The translations under genes were made by a program, and so were the position numbers. This document shows, in pieces, positions 1 to 7,926 of a stretch of 27,767 nucleotides of DNA. The notes under the pieces are model-generated. The model was given only the letters and a program-made list of their open reading frames with translations, was not told where the DNA came from and made no database searches. Position 1 is the stretch's first letter. Every line of letters starts with the position of its first letter. The DNA is from an uncultured Prevotella sp. (GTDB taxonomy: Bacteria; Bacteroidota; Bacteroidia; Bacteroidales; Bacteroidaceae). The stretch is from positions 1-27,767 of the forward strand of contig CALBLK010000021.1 in NCBI GenBank assembly GCA_937895845.1. Direction: 5' to 3'.

Positions 1-200
1 TAAACCCAAATCGGTCATTAGACCGAAACAGGCAAAGAAGTGAGAAGTTTTCCCTCTTTCCGCCCCTTGTCACTGTTTCTTCCGGCATCTTGCTGCCGTA
101 AGTGTTTCGCCATAGCCCGCTATGCCTTCAACACTTACGTGGCAAGCTGCAGGAACAAACAGCAACCCGGGGCGAAATCTAATGACCGATTTGGGTTTAA
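1..200. repeat. Long imperfect hairpin element (MITE/REPIN-like), copy 1
   Basis: Bases 1-22 are the exact reverse complement of 178-199, giving 22-bp perfect terminal inverted repeats. The arms keep pairing imperfectly inward: CTTGCTGCCGTAAGTGTT near 90-106 matches AACACTTACGTGGCAAG at about 129-145. They meet at the perfect small palindrome CATAGC-CC-GCTATG (111-124). The left arm carries about 35 extra bases (roughly 23-57) with no partner on the right. The left terminus is itself a mini-hairpin (TCGGTC-ATTA-GACCGA). No transposase lies inside, so this is a non-autonomous element or a structured 3' element. It ends 9 bp after the stop codon of the minus-strand transcarbamylase gene, so that gene's transcript would read into it. 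Its left boundary may extend beyond the window. Confidence 0.8.
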
Positions 201-209
201 GCCGCGGTG

Positions 210-1172
210 TCAAAGCGACTGGAGCATGCGCTTGATGACCACGGAACAGGAAATCTCGCGGTTGGCGGCCTCGGGGATGACAAGCGAGCAGGGGGCCTCG
301 ATCACGTCGTCGGTGACAATGAGGCCGCGGCGCACCGGGAGGCAGTGCATGAACTTGCCGTTGTTGGTGACAGCCATGTGGGCTGCATCAACAGTCCAGC
401 TGCGGTCGTCGCAGATAATCTTTCCATAGTCGTCCGGGCGTGTGACACCGGGGCAGCTCCAGTTCTTGGCATAGATGAAGTCGGCACCATCAAAGGCTTT
501 CATCTGGTTGTACTCCACGCGGGCATGGCCCACAAAGCGCGGGTCGAGCTCGTAGCCCTCGGGGTGGGTGATGACAAAGTCCACGTCGGCGGCGTTCATC
601 CACTGGGCAAAGGAGTTGGGCACGGCCTGTGGAAGGGCGCGGCAGTGGGGCGCCCAGCTGAGCACCACCTTGGGCCGAGGCACCGGCTTGTGCTCCTCGA
701 TGGTGATGAGGTCGGCAAAGGCCTGGAGAGGGTGGACAGTGGCTGTCTCCATGGCAAACACCGGCCGGCCGCTGTACTTGATGAACTGCCGGAGCACGGT
801 CTCGGCATAGTCGTAGTCGCGGTCGGTGAGTCCGGCAAAGGAGCGCACGCCGATGAGGTCGCAATAGCAGCCCATCACGGGGATGGCCTCCAGCAGGTGC
901 TCGCTCTTGTCGCCATCCATGATGACACCGCGTTCGGTCTCCAGTTTCCACGCCCCGGCGTTGATATCGAGCACAATGACGTTCATGCCCAGGTTCATCG
1001 CCGCCTTCTGTGTGCTGAGCCGTGTGCGCAGCGAGTTGTTGAAGAAAATCATGAGCAGCGTCTTGTTGTGGCCAAGGTGCTGGTACTTGAAACGGTCGTG
1101 CTTGATTTCGGCTGCCTCGGACAGTGCCTGTTGCAGGTTGCCAAGGTCTTCTACGTTGATGAATGTTCTCAT
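210..1172 (-). CDS. argF': N-succinylornithine carbamoyltransferase (SOTCase, ArgF')
   Basis: A 320-residue transcarbamylase that transfers the carbamoyl group of carbamoyl phosphate to an N-acylated ornithine in the arginine pathway of Bacteroidota; cytosolic. Visible signatures are the carbamoyl-phosphate loop S47-L-R-T-R51, H147-P-L-Q, the lysine of YAKNW (K236) and H276-C-L-P279. The protein aligns nearly end to end with the Bacteroides fragilis SOTCase as I remember it. In that enzyme Pro90 selects succinylornithine, while Xanthomonas acetylornithine transcarbamylase has Glu at the equivalent position. Here residue 90 is Ser (D88-K-S90-E). Published E92S changes in the Xanthomonas enzyme gave SOTCase activity, so succinylornithine is the predicted substrate. 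A promoter -7 box lies about 30 nt upstream of the start. The gene is monocistronic here, and the hairpin repeat follows directly. Confidence 0.93.
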   Translation of the reverse strand: MRTFINVEDLGNLQQALSEAAEIKHDRFKYQHLGHNKTLLMIFFNNSLRTRLSTQKAAMNLGMNVIVLDINAGAWKLETERGVIMDGDKSEHLLEAIPVMGCYCDLIGVRSFAGLTDRDYDYAETVLRQFIKYSGRPVFAMETATVHPLQAFADLITIEEHKPVPRPKVVLSWAPHCRALPQAVPNSFAQWMNAADVDFVITHPEGYELDPRFVGHARVEYNQMKAFDGADFIYAKNWSCPGVTRPDDYGKIICDDRSWTVDAAHMAVTNNGKFMHCLPVRRGLIVTDDVIEAPCSLVIPEAANREISCSVVIKRMLQSL

Positions 1173-1203
1173 ATCTCTGTTAACTTCGTTTTCATTACGT
1201 CAA

Positions 1204-1211
1204 CAAAGATA
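1204..1211 (-). promoter_or_regulatory. Bacteroidota -7 box (TATCTTTG) of argF'
   Basis: On the minus strand TATCTTTG matches TAnnTTTG exactly, 31 bp before the ATG, which implies a leader of about 25 nt. No clear -33 TTTG was found. The surrounding sequence is A+T-rich, unlike the genes around it. Confidence 0.65.
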
Positions 1212-1280
1212 CCAATTTATTTTCAGAAAGTGCCTTTTGTCTTTCACTTTTCATGGCGCAGACCCTCCTTGCACCATACC

Positions 1281-1308
1281 CCCAAATCGGTTTAATGACC
1301 GATTTTGG
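1281..1308. repeat. Minimal copy of the hairpin-repeat termini
   Basis: Arms CCAAATCGGT (1282-1291) and ACCGATTTTGG (1298-1308) flank a 6-nt loop. The left arm equals the left terminus of the 1-200 element, and TAATGACCGATTT equals its right terminus, as if both ends had been joined with the interior deleted. It lies between the stop of the last dcw-cluster gene and the argF' promoter. There is no T-run on either side, so it is not a textbook intrinsic terminator. Confidence 0.7.
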
Positions 1309-1361
1309 ATGATGCGAGAGGGGAAAAGGCGGGGGCAAGAGATGGGTGGCACGCGGCAAGG

Positions 1362-2291
1362 TCAGTAGGCTACGTATGGCCTGAGGCGCTCTATGGCCTC
1401 GGCAGGGAAATTGGGTGACGAGGCCAGATCGTCAAGCTGGCGGATAGTGCCGTGCACCTTGCGATAGTCCACGATGTCGCGCGCCTGGAAGAAGTTGAGG
1501 TATGGATGGCGGAGCAGCTGCTTAAGGCTGAGCCTGTTGATGAGAAGAGGCCGCGTACTGGCGTTGCCAATGACAAAGAAAGGCTTGGCCTCCGGCGGGA
1601 AACCATCGATTTCATCGAGCTGGTTCACACTGATGTAGCCGCCAAGACTGTTGCCGTAGCTCACAATGCGGCTGGCATAATAAGAGCCAATGCCGGGCAC
1701 CCGCTTGAATGCGGCTGTGTCGGCAGCGTTCAAGTCTACGTGTTCGCCGGCAGACAGTTTGGCAATGCGCCCCAGGCGGCGCAGCGAGTCGCGCAGGGCT
1801 ATTGCCTTGACTTCGGGCAGCTCGGACGCCGGCTGCGCGTCGGAGCCGATACGGACATAGGGCTTGAGCTGCGCGTACTGCCCGGCAGTCAGTCCGGGCA
1901 CCTTGGCGAAGTCGGCCACCCGTCGGTAGACTCCGCCAAGGGCGCGGTAGCGGTAGATGGCCCGCACCTGCCACGGACTGAGCCCGAGGCGCAGCAGCTG
2001 GGTGCTGTCGGCATGGTTAGGGTCGAAGGGAAACCGCTCTGCGGCTTTCCCCTCGACCCTGTAAATGATTTGCCGGTCACGGTAAAACCGGGCTTTTGAG
2101 AACGGATAGCGGTTGTTTCGCGCTGCCCCCCACTCAGACTTACGCTCCTTGTCCTCCCCCTTGTCGCGTGAAGTCACTCCTGTCTGCCTGTAAGGACTGA
2201 CATCCGAATACACATAGAGGAGCAGTCCAAGCAAGACAAGGCACAGGACAGACAGGGCTATCCGGTCGGACTTTCTGAAGAAGAAGCGCAT
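1362..2291 (-). CDS. Membrane-anchored helix-hairpin-helix (ComEA-like) protein
   Basis: 309 residues. A basic N-terminus is followed by one hydrophobic segment (about 10-28), so the protein is probably anchored in the inner membrane with most of it outside the cytoplasm. The rest carries repeated helix-hairpin-helix-like units. One is around residues 90-135 (FDPNHADSTQLLRLGLS, KVPGL), one around 185-232 (VDLNAADTAAFKRVPGIG, DEIDGF), and a weaker one sits near 250-295. The 'LNxAd...L..lPGIG..A..I' pattern is that of ComEA-type DNA-binding proteins. ComEA proteins bind DNA during uptake; whether this one does is inference. It lies 28 nt after yqeY and is the last gene of the dcw transcription unit. 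Confidence 0.75.
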   Translation of the reverse strand: MRFFFRKSDRIALSVLCLVLLGLLLYVYSDVSPYRQTGVTSRDKGEDKERKSEWGAARNNRYPFSKARFYRDRQIIYRVEGKAAERFPFDPNHADSTQLLRLGLSPWQVRAIYRYRALGGVYRRVADFAKVPGLTAGQYAQLKPYVRIGSDAQPASELPEVKAIALRDSLRRLGRIAKLSAGEHVDLNAADTAAFKRVPGIGSYYASRIVSYGNSLGGYISVNQLDEIDGFPPEAKPFFVIGNASTRPLLINRLSLKQLLRHPYLNFFQARDIVDYRKVHGTIRQLDDLASSPNFPAEAIERLRPYVAY

Positions 2292-2319
2292 CGCTTGACG
2301 GGCGGGTGAGGCCGGCGAC

Positions 2320-2769
2320 TTAGGCCAGCAGTTTCTTTACTGCCTCAGAAATGGCCTTTCCATCGGCCTTTCCGGCCAGCTGCTTGCTGGCGACACCCAT
2401 CACCTTGCCCATTTCCCTGATGCTCTGGGCACCTGTCTGCGCGATAATCGCTTTCACTGCGGCCTCTATCTCTCCGGCACTCATGGCCTTTGGCAGGTAA
2501 GACTCGATCACCTTGACCTGGGCAAGCTCCTCTTCGGCAAGGTCGGGACGGTTCTGCGAGGTGTAGAGGGCTGCCGAGTCGTGCCCCTGCTTGGCCAGCT
2601 TCTGCAAGATTTTCAGGGCGGCGGCATCCTCAAGGGTGTCGTTGGCTCCGGGTGCCGTCTTGGCTTCGATAAACACTTTCTTGATGTTGCGGAGTGCCTC
2701 AAGGCGCACTTTGTCCTTGGCTTTCATGGCCGCAACGATGTCTTTGCTTACTTGTTCAAATAGTTCCAT
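2320..2769 (-). CDS. yqeY: GatB/YqeY domain-containing protein
   Basis: 149 residues starting MELFEQVSKDIVAAMKAKDK. An upstream in-frame ATG would add 17 residues of unconserved sequence, so the ATG at 2767-2769 was chosen. YqeY proteins share the tail domain of the GatB subunit of the tRNA amidotransferase. Typical features are 'Rl.aLRnIk' near the N-terminus, 'ES YLPKAMSAGEIEAAVKAII' in the middle and 'MGKVMG..K..GKADGKAISE.VKKLL' at the end. The length is normal for the family. The exact function is unknown; a tRNA-related role is inferred from the domain. It lies 84 nt downstream of ftsZ on the same strand, with no recognisable promoter in the gap. Confidence 0.88.
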   Translation of the reverse strand: MELFEQVSKDIVAAMKAKDKVRLEALRNIKKVFIEAKTAPGANDTLEDAAALKILQKLAKQGHDSAALYTSQNRPDLAEEELAQVKVIESYLPKAMSAGEIEAAVKAIIAQTGAQSIREMGKVMGVASKQLAGKADGKAISEAVKKLLA

Positions 2770-2853
2770 ATCTGTTGTTCGTATTGGTTGGATCTGCTGT
2801 CTGTATCTGGGTGGCGGCACTGCCGTGCCACGGGTGCCACGCCTTTCCGCGGC

Positions 2854-4185
2854 CTATCCGAATGTGATTACGCGGTGGACACTATCCGCGCCATCGGCTG
2901 GCTCTTTGTTCACCAGGTGGTCGCCGTTCGACTGGTTGCGTATCTTGCTGAGCATGTCCTTCGTGCGCTTGTAGGTGGGCGTGGACTCCACGGACGAGAT
3001 GACATCATCATTGTCCAGATCCTCCTGGTTGAACAGGTAGATGTGCGGGCGGCGCTTGTAGCGCGTGTCGTTACGGTCTTTGATGTAGTAGTGGCTGCGG
3101 CGGTTGGCGAGCTCGGCCTCTATTTCCTGCTGCTCGGCAATGCGGTTGGCCTCCTCCTGGCTGTGGCGCTTCATGTGGCCGTTCATGCCCTCCACCTTTT
3201 CGATGCCGAAGCCTGTGGCCAGGATGGTGACCTTGACTTTCTTGCCAAGCTCTGGGTCTGTGGCCAGTCCCCACTTGATTTCGAAGTTGTCGAACTTTGC
3301 CATGAAGTCGTTAACGTCGTTCATCTCCTCCATCATCAGCGCGTCCTGTCCGTCCTTCTGGCCGCAGAACGAGATGCTGAGCAGAATCTTCTTGGAGTTG
3401 AACACGTCGTTGTCATTGAGCAGCGGCGAGTTGAGCGCGTCGTCAATGGCCTTTTTCACGCGGCCCTCGCCTTCGCCATAGCCTGTTGACATAATGGCTA
3501 CGCCACCGTCCTTGAGGACTGTCTTCACATCGTTGAAGTCGAGGTTGATAAGTCCGTGAACCGTGATAATCTCCGCAATGCTCTTGGCTGCCACGCTCAG
3601 CGTGTCGTCAGCCTTGCCAAAGGCGTCAAGGACAGTAAGCTCGGGGTATATCTCGCGCAGACGCTCGTTGTTGATGACGAGCAGCGCATCGACATGTTTC
3701 GACATCTCCTCAACGCCGTCAAGCGCCTGGTCTATCTTGCGGTCACCCTCAAAGCGGAACGGGATGGTGACGATACCCACCGTGAGTATGCCCATCTCCT
3801 TGCTCACCCGGGCTATCACCGGGGCGGCGCCCGTTCCGGTGCCTCCGCCCATTCCGGCGGTGATAAAGGCCATCCGCGTGCCGTCGCTCAGCATATTCTT
3901 GATGTCCTCGATGCTCTCCTCGGCCGCCTGGCGCGCCTTTTCGGGCTTGTTTCCCGCGCCGAGCCCCTCCTTGCCCAGCTGTAGGTGCACCGGCACCGGA
4001 CTGTCGTTAAGAGCCTGGGCGTCAGTGTTGCACAGCACAAACGACACATCGTGAATGCCCTCGCGGTACATGTGGTTGACGGCATTGCCGCCTCCACCGC
4101 CCACGCCAATCACTTTGATGATACTGCTTTCCTTTTCCGGAGCGACAAAGTCAACGACTCCGATATTGTTATACTGATCTGTCAT
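2854..4185 (-). CDS. ftsZ: Cell division protein FtsZ
   Basis: 443 residues. This tubulin-like GTPase polymerises into the Z ring at mid-cell and recruits the divisome. The nucleotide-binding N-domain has VIGVGGGGGNAVNHM (about 25-39) and the tubulin signature GGGTGTG (113-119). The catalytic T7 loop NLDFNDV is at 214-220, so GTP binding and hydrolysis residues look intact. A long, charged, presumably disordered linker follows residue 320 and ends in a short conserved-looking tail (VHRVITFG) that would bind FtsA. The gene starts 34 nt after ftsA, in the usual ftsQ-ftsA-ftsZ order, and no separate promoter is visible in that gap. Confidence 0.98.
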   Translation of the reverse strand: MTDQYNNIGVVDFVAPEKESSIIKVIGVGGGGGNAVNHMYREGIHDVSFVLCNTDAQALNDSPVPVHLQLGKEGLGAGNKPEKARQAAEESIEDIKNMLSDGTRMAFITAGMGGGTGTGAAPVIARVSKEMGILTVGIVTIPFRFEGDRKIDQALDGVEEMSKHVDALLVINNERLREIYPELTVLDAFGKADDTLSVAAKSIAEIITVHGLINLDFNDVKTVLKDGGVAIMSTGYGEGEGRVKKAIDDALNSPLLNDNDVFNSKKILLSISFCGQKDGQDALMMEEMNDVNDFMAKFDNFEIKWGLATDPELGKKVKVTILATGFGIEKVEGMNGHMKRHSQEEANRIAEQQEIEAELANRRSHYYIKDRNDTRYKRRPHIYLFNQEDLDNDDVISSVESTPTYKRTKDMLSKIRNQSNGDHLVNKEPADGADSVHRVITFG

Positions 4186-4219
4186 AATCGTAAATAGCTA
4201 TTCTAAATCATCAACCGGC

Positions 4220-5671
4220 CTACTCATCGGCTTTCAACATATTCTCGCCCAGCTTCTTGAAGTTGCGCACAGCCTTGTTCCAGAAGCTGTTGCGCCGGCG
4301 CTCCTCGGCAGCCCTGCGGGCCTCTTCCTCCTCTTTCTCGCGCTGTCGGCGCTCCTCCTCCTCGCGCTGGCGGCGGAGTTCCTCCTCGGCCTGCAGCTTT
4401 TCGGCCTCCGTGCGCACCACCCCGGCCGGTGTCTCGTTGGGCTGGCGGGCCTTGGTGCGGCCCTCGGCCACCGGCGCAGCAGACTTGTGACTGTCAAAGA
4501 GGCCGCCGTTGGGGTCGATTTCCCCTCCGGCACAGCTCACGTCACCCTTGGCCAGCAATCCCAGGATGGTGTTCATCATGCCGTTCTTCGCGTTGATGTC
4601 GGCATTGGTCGAAACGATGGGCTGCGTGACAAACTTGGCTATGCGCACTTTGTCAATATGGGTGTGAATGACAAAGGCCTTGTCAATGTTCTTCATGTTC
4701 GCCCCTCCGCCGGTAAGGATGATGCCGCCCAGCAGCTTGTCGTAATAGTCTGATGGCACCTGGTACCACACGTTCTCGATGATTTCCTCCAGCCTGCACT
4801 CCACAATCTCGATGAACTTGCGGCTCTCCACCTTTCGCTCGCCGTCTATGGGCAGCATCAGACTGTTGTCGATGTCGGCGTTGTCGGTATAGGCACAGCC
4901 ATACTTGAGCTTCATCTTTTCGGCCTCGCTCTCCTCCATCTGCAGGGAGGCGATGTCCTTGGTGATGTTGTTGCCGCCCAGCGGGAGAACCGACAGGTGG
5001 CGGAGGATGTTCTTGCTGTAAACCGACACGGTTGTGGTGCTGGCTCCAAGGTCTACCAGCACGCAGCCCGAGCGTTTCTCCGCCTCGGTCAGCACGCTGT
5101 CGGCCAGAGCCAGCGGCGCGAGGTACATCTCGGCGATGTAGATGTTGGCCGCCTCGAAGCACTTGTTCAGACTGTTGTAGAATGACCGCCGGCAAAGGAT
5201 GTTGAGGAAGTTTCCCTCCAAAGTCTTGCACTGGATGCCGACAGGGTCGATCTGGTACTGCGCGTCAACCTTGTACTCCTGGACGGCGGCATCGAGAATT
5301 TCCTGGTCGGGATACGTCATGTTGCGGTTGGCGTCCATCAGTTCAATCACCATGTCCTGGGTCACCTTGGTCTCCACTGCCATGTTCTTGGTGATGACAT
5401 TGCGTACGCTGCGGATTGACTGTCCGCCAATGCCCACATACACCTGGGTGATGTCGGCGGACAGCTGTGCCTTCAGCTTGTTGATGATGTTGGTGAGGCA
5501 CACGGCGGTCTTGTCGCTGTTGTAGACCACTCCCTTGTGAATGAACGATGAAGAGTCTTCCTTGACCACAGCCAGCACGTTGATGCTGCCGTCAAGGTTC
5601 TTCTTTCCTGCTATTCCGGTCATTTTGGATGACCCGAGCTCGATTGCTACAATAAAGTCCTTTGCTGCCAT
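4220..5671 (-). CDS. ftsA: Cell division protein FtsA
   Basis: Actin-like ATPase that tethers FtsZ to the membrane. The chosen start gives 483 residues beginning MAAKDFIVAIELGSSKMTGIAGKK. A longer reading from 5728 would overlap ftsQ by 44 nt and add an unconserved basic stretch. The ATPase core shows the phosphate-1 motif (IELGSSK), the phosphate-2 motif LVDLGASTTTVSVY and the adenosine motif GGIILTGGGANMKNI. After the core come about 60 residues very rich in Glu, Arg and Gln, predicted to form a coiled coil or single helix. The C-terminal segment SFWNKAVRNFKKLGENML is an amphipathic helix, the expected membrane anchor. The E/R-rich insert is longer than in E. coli FtsA. Confidence 0.97.
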   Translation of the reverse strand: MAAKDFIVAIELGSSKMTGIAGKKNLDGSINVLAVVKEDSSSFIHKGVVYNSDKTAVCLTNIINKLKAQLSADITQVYVGIGGQSIRSVRNVITKNMAVETKVTQDMVIELMDANRNMTYPDQEILDAAVQEYKVDAQYQIDPVGIQCKTLEGNFLNILCRRSFYNSLNKCFEAANIYIAEMYLAPLALADSVLTEAEKRSGCVLVDLGASTTTVSVYSKNILRHLSVLPLGGNNITKDIASLQMEESEAEKMKLKYGCAYTDNADIDNSLMLPIDGERKVESRKFIEIVECRLEEIIENVWYQVPSDYYDKLLGGIILTGGGANMKNIDKAFVIHTHIDKVRIAKFVTQPIVSTNADINAKNGMMNTILGLLAKGDVSCAGGEIDPNGGLFDSHKSAAPVAEGRTKARQPNETPAGVVRTEAEKLQAEEELRRQREEEERRQREKEEEEARRAAEERRRNSFWNKAVRNFKKLGENMLKADE

Positions 5672-5684
5672 CTTTGCTTTTATG

Positions 5685-6440
5685 CTATTGTTGTTTCGTT
5701 TTCTTCTTGCAGATAATCTGGTTGTCAAACTCCAGGTTGATATACGAGTACTTGTTCCACCCCGCCTTGTTCAGACCGTATCGGTAGAACTTGCGAAGGC
5801 GCGCAAGTTTCTCAGGCACCTGTGTCGGGCGCCCCAGGTAGACCACGTGCTCGCCCACCCGGGGCACAATCTCCATCGTTCCGTCGTGCAGGACGTTAAT
5901 CTGCACTATCTGGTTCCGCCAGAACCTGTCGTTCACGATGAAATTGCCTATGGGCGTGAGCACCTTCCGTGCATAGGCTTTCGACACACAGCCGGTGGCC
6001 ACCACGAGGTCGCCGGCATACTTGGTGTTGGGCATCACGCCCCCACGGTTGTCAATGTAGTAGTCGTCTCCGTTGTCGGCCTTCACCCTGACAATGGGCA
6101 TCCGCTGTGTCAGCGTGATGCAGACAAGGCCGTTCTGCGCCTTGTGGCACTCCACCATGTCAACAAAGGGGCTGCGCCTGAGTGTCTCCTCTATCAGCCG
6201 CACGTCGACCGCACTCATCGGCTTGGCCAGCGGGTAGATCTTGTTGCGCTGTAGGATGCGCTTGATTTCACCGGCACTGAGGAATCCGTCAACCACGTTG
6301 TCCGTGATGTCAACCCTCACCTGTGTACACACCTGCTTGCTCTCGTCGGGCTTGTTGAAAGCCGTGACGGCCAGTGCCAGATAGGCGGCCAGCAGGATGT
6401 CGATGGTGACTATCAGCGTCTTTTTCCAGTTCAGCGTCAT
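5685..6440 (-). CDS. ftsQ: Cell division protein FtsQ
   Basis: 251 residues with a short cytoplasmic tail (MTLNWKK), one membrane segment (about 8-28) and a periplasmic part. The region around 38-110 (VRVDITDN...FLSAGEIKRILQR...IEETLRRSPFVDMVECHK) fits a POTRA-like domain. The sequence LTQRMPIVRVKADNGDDYYIDNRG is typical of the FtsQ beta domain. FtsQ links FtsA/FtsZ to the FtsL/FtsI/FtsW synthase in the divisome. No FtsB gene is present in the window, which is usual for this cluster. It lies 90 nt after murC, with a small hairpin in the gap, and 13 nt before ftsA. Confidence 0.93.
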   Translation of the reverse strand: MTLNWKKTLIVTIDILLAAYLALAVTAFNKPDESKQVCTQVRVDITDNVVDGFLSAGEIKRILQRNKIYPLAKPMSAVDVRLIEETLRRSPFVDMVECHKAQNGLVCITLTQRMPIVRVKADNGDDYYIDNRGGVMPNTKYAGDLVVATGCVSKAYARKVLTPIGNFIVNDRFWRNQIVQINVLHDGTMEIVPRVGEHVVYLGRPTQVPEKLARLRKFYRYGLNKAGWNKYSYINLEFDNQIICKKKTKQQ

Positions 6441-6478
6441 TATGGCTCCACTTTTCGGGTTGTGTGTCTGTCAGCGTT

Positions 6479-6504
6479 CCGGCTCTGTCTCTCTCCGGAG
6501 CCGG
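6479..6504 (-). other. Stem-loop in the murC-ftsQ gap
   Basis: Arms CCGGCTC (6479-6485) and GAGCCGG (6498-6504) form a perfect 7-bp stem with a 12-nt loop. No U-run follows on the minus strand, so a processing site or mRNA-stability element is more likely than a terminator. Confidence 0.4.
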
Positions 6505-6530
6505 GAACTGTTACTTCGCGGCGAGGCTGT

Positions 6531-7922
6531 CTACTTTGACGCGCCGGGCAGTCTCTGCTGGAGAATCTTGGTTATCTCGGGCACAAGGTTGTCCAGGTCG
6601 CCGGCCCCCAGGACGATGAGCACATCGAAGTCGTGGCTCTTCACATAGTCAAGAACCTGGTCTCTGGTGATGAGTTCGCGCTCGACGCCGGGCTTGAGGT
6701 TGTCGTATATCAGCCGCGAGGTCACCCCGGGGATTGGCTTTTCGCGTGCTGGGTAGATGTCGCACAGCACCACTCGGTCAAGCATGCTCAGGCTGTTGGC
6801 AAACTCCTTGTAGAAGTCGCGTGTGCGTGAATAAAGGTGCGGTTGGAATATTGCGGTAATCTTGCGGTTGCGGTAGAGTTCCCTGATGCTCTTTGCGCTC
6901 TGGTAAATCTCCTTGGGGTGGTGTGCATAGTCACTGAGCAGCACCAGCCTGTCTGTCTTTATCTTAAAGTCAAAGCGTCTCGCCACCCCCCTGTAGGTCT
7001 TCATGCCATAGCGGAGTTCGTCTGCTGTGCAGCCGCTCAGCTGCGCCATGGCCATGGCGGCAACGCCGTTTTCGATGTTGATGGGCACCGGCTGTCCCAG
7101 TTCAACGTTGGGCACGCACTCCACCGGCGACACGAAGTCGAATGTTATCTCGCCGTTGTCGATACGCACATTGTCGGCATGGAAGTCGCCCATGTCGAGC
7201 GAATAGGTGTAGAGGCGCACGCCTTTCTGCAGGTCGGGCTTCATCTCCAGCCCGGTGTGGATAATCAGTGCGCCGCCCGGTTGGATGAGCGAGGAGTATT
7301 TGCGGAAGCTCTCCAGATAGGCTTCCTTTGTGCCATAGATGTCCAAGTGGTCGGGATCGGTAGCTGTGATGACACTGATCCACGGAGACAGCCAGTGGAA
7401 GGAGCGGTCGAACTCGTCGGCCTCAATCACGACATAGTCGCTCTCGCTCAAGATGTAGTTGGTGGAGTAGTTTTTCGAGATGCCCCCGAGGAAAGCGTTG
7501 CAGTCCACATGGCTTTGGTGCAGGATGTGCGCGCACATGGTCGACGTTGTTGTCTTGCCGTGTGTTCCGGCCACGCACAGCCCTTTGTGCGAGCGGGTCA
7601 GCGTGCCCAGCACCTGCGCCCGCTTCTGGATGTCAAAGCCATTGGCGCGGAAATACTGCAGCTCCTTGTGCTCTGCGGGGATGGCCGGCGTGTAGACGAC
7701 GAGGCAAGATTCGCGCTTCTTGCATACGTGGGGTATCTCATCGACGTTCTCGTCGTAATGTATCAGCATCCCCTCGCGCTCCAGCTGGCGGGTGAGGTCG
7801 GAAGGGGTCTTGTCGTAGCCGGCCACTACGAGTCCCTTGTGTATAAAGTAGCGGGCGATGGCACTCATGCCGATGCCCCCCGCGCCGATAAAGTAAACAG
7901 CTTTAATGTCTTTCAGTTCCAT
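6531..7922 (-). CDS. murC: UDP-N-acetylmuramate--L-alanine ligase MurC
   Basis: 463 residues. MurC adds L-alanine to UDP-MurNAc, the first amino acid of the peptidoglycan stem, using ATP in the cytoplasm. The N-terminal Rossmann domain starts VYFIGAGGIGMSAIA (about 9-23). The Mur-ligase P-loop AGTHGKTTT is at 118-126. The central region has EADEFDRSFHWLSP and ATDPDHLDIYG, and the C-terminal domain has DYAHHPKEI, all diagnostic of MurC rather than MurD/E/F. It starts 4 nt after the murG stop codon, so the two are probably translated from one mRNA. The length is normal for the family. Confidence 0.98.
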   Translation of the reverse strand: MELKDIKAVYFIGAGGIGMSAIARYFIHKGLVVAGYDKTPSDLTRQLEREGMLIHYDENVDEIPHVCKKRESCLVVYTPAIPAEHKELQYFRANGFDIQKRAQVLGTLTRSHKGLCVAGTHGKTTTSTMCAHILHQSHVDCNAFLGGISKNYSTNYILSESDYVVIEADEFDRSFHWLSPWISVITATDPDHLDIYGTKEAYLESFRKYSSLIQPGGALIIHTGLEMKPDLQKGVRLYTYSLDMGDFHADNVRIDNGEITFDFVSPVECVPNVELGQPVPINIENGVAAMAMAQLSGCTADELRYGMKTYRGVARRFDFKIKTDRLVLLSDYAHHPKEIYQSAKSIRELYRNRKITAIFQPHLYSRTRDFYKEFANSLSMLDRVVLCDIYPAREKPIPGVTSRLIYDNLKPGVERELITRDQVLDYVKSHDFDVLIVLGAGDLDNLVPEITKILQQRLPGASK

Positions 7923-7926
7923 GACT

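Noticed and set aside
40..429. 129-codon plus-strand frame starting inside the hairpin repeat
   Set aside because: It runs from the repeat into the antisense of argF' and shows no protein-like features.
207..1295. 362-codon plus-strand open frame antisense to argF'
   Set aside because: Its sequence is low-complexity His/Val/Gly-rich, as expected from the reverse strand of a G+C-rich gene, while the minus frame is a recognisable enzyme.
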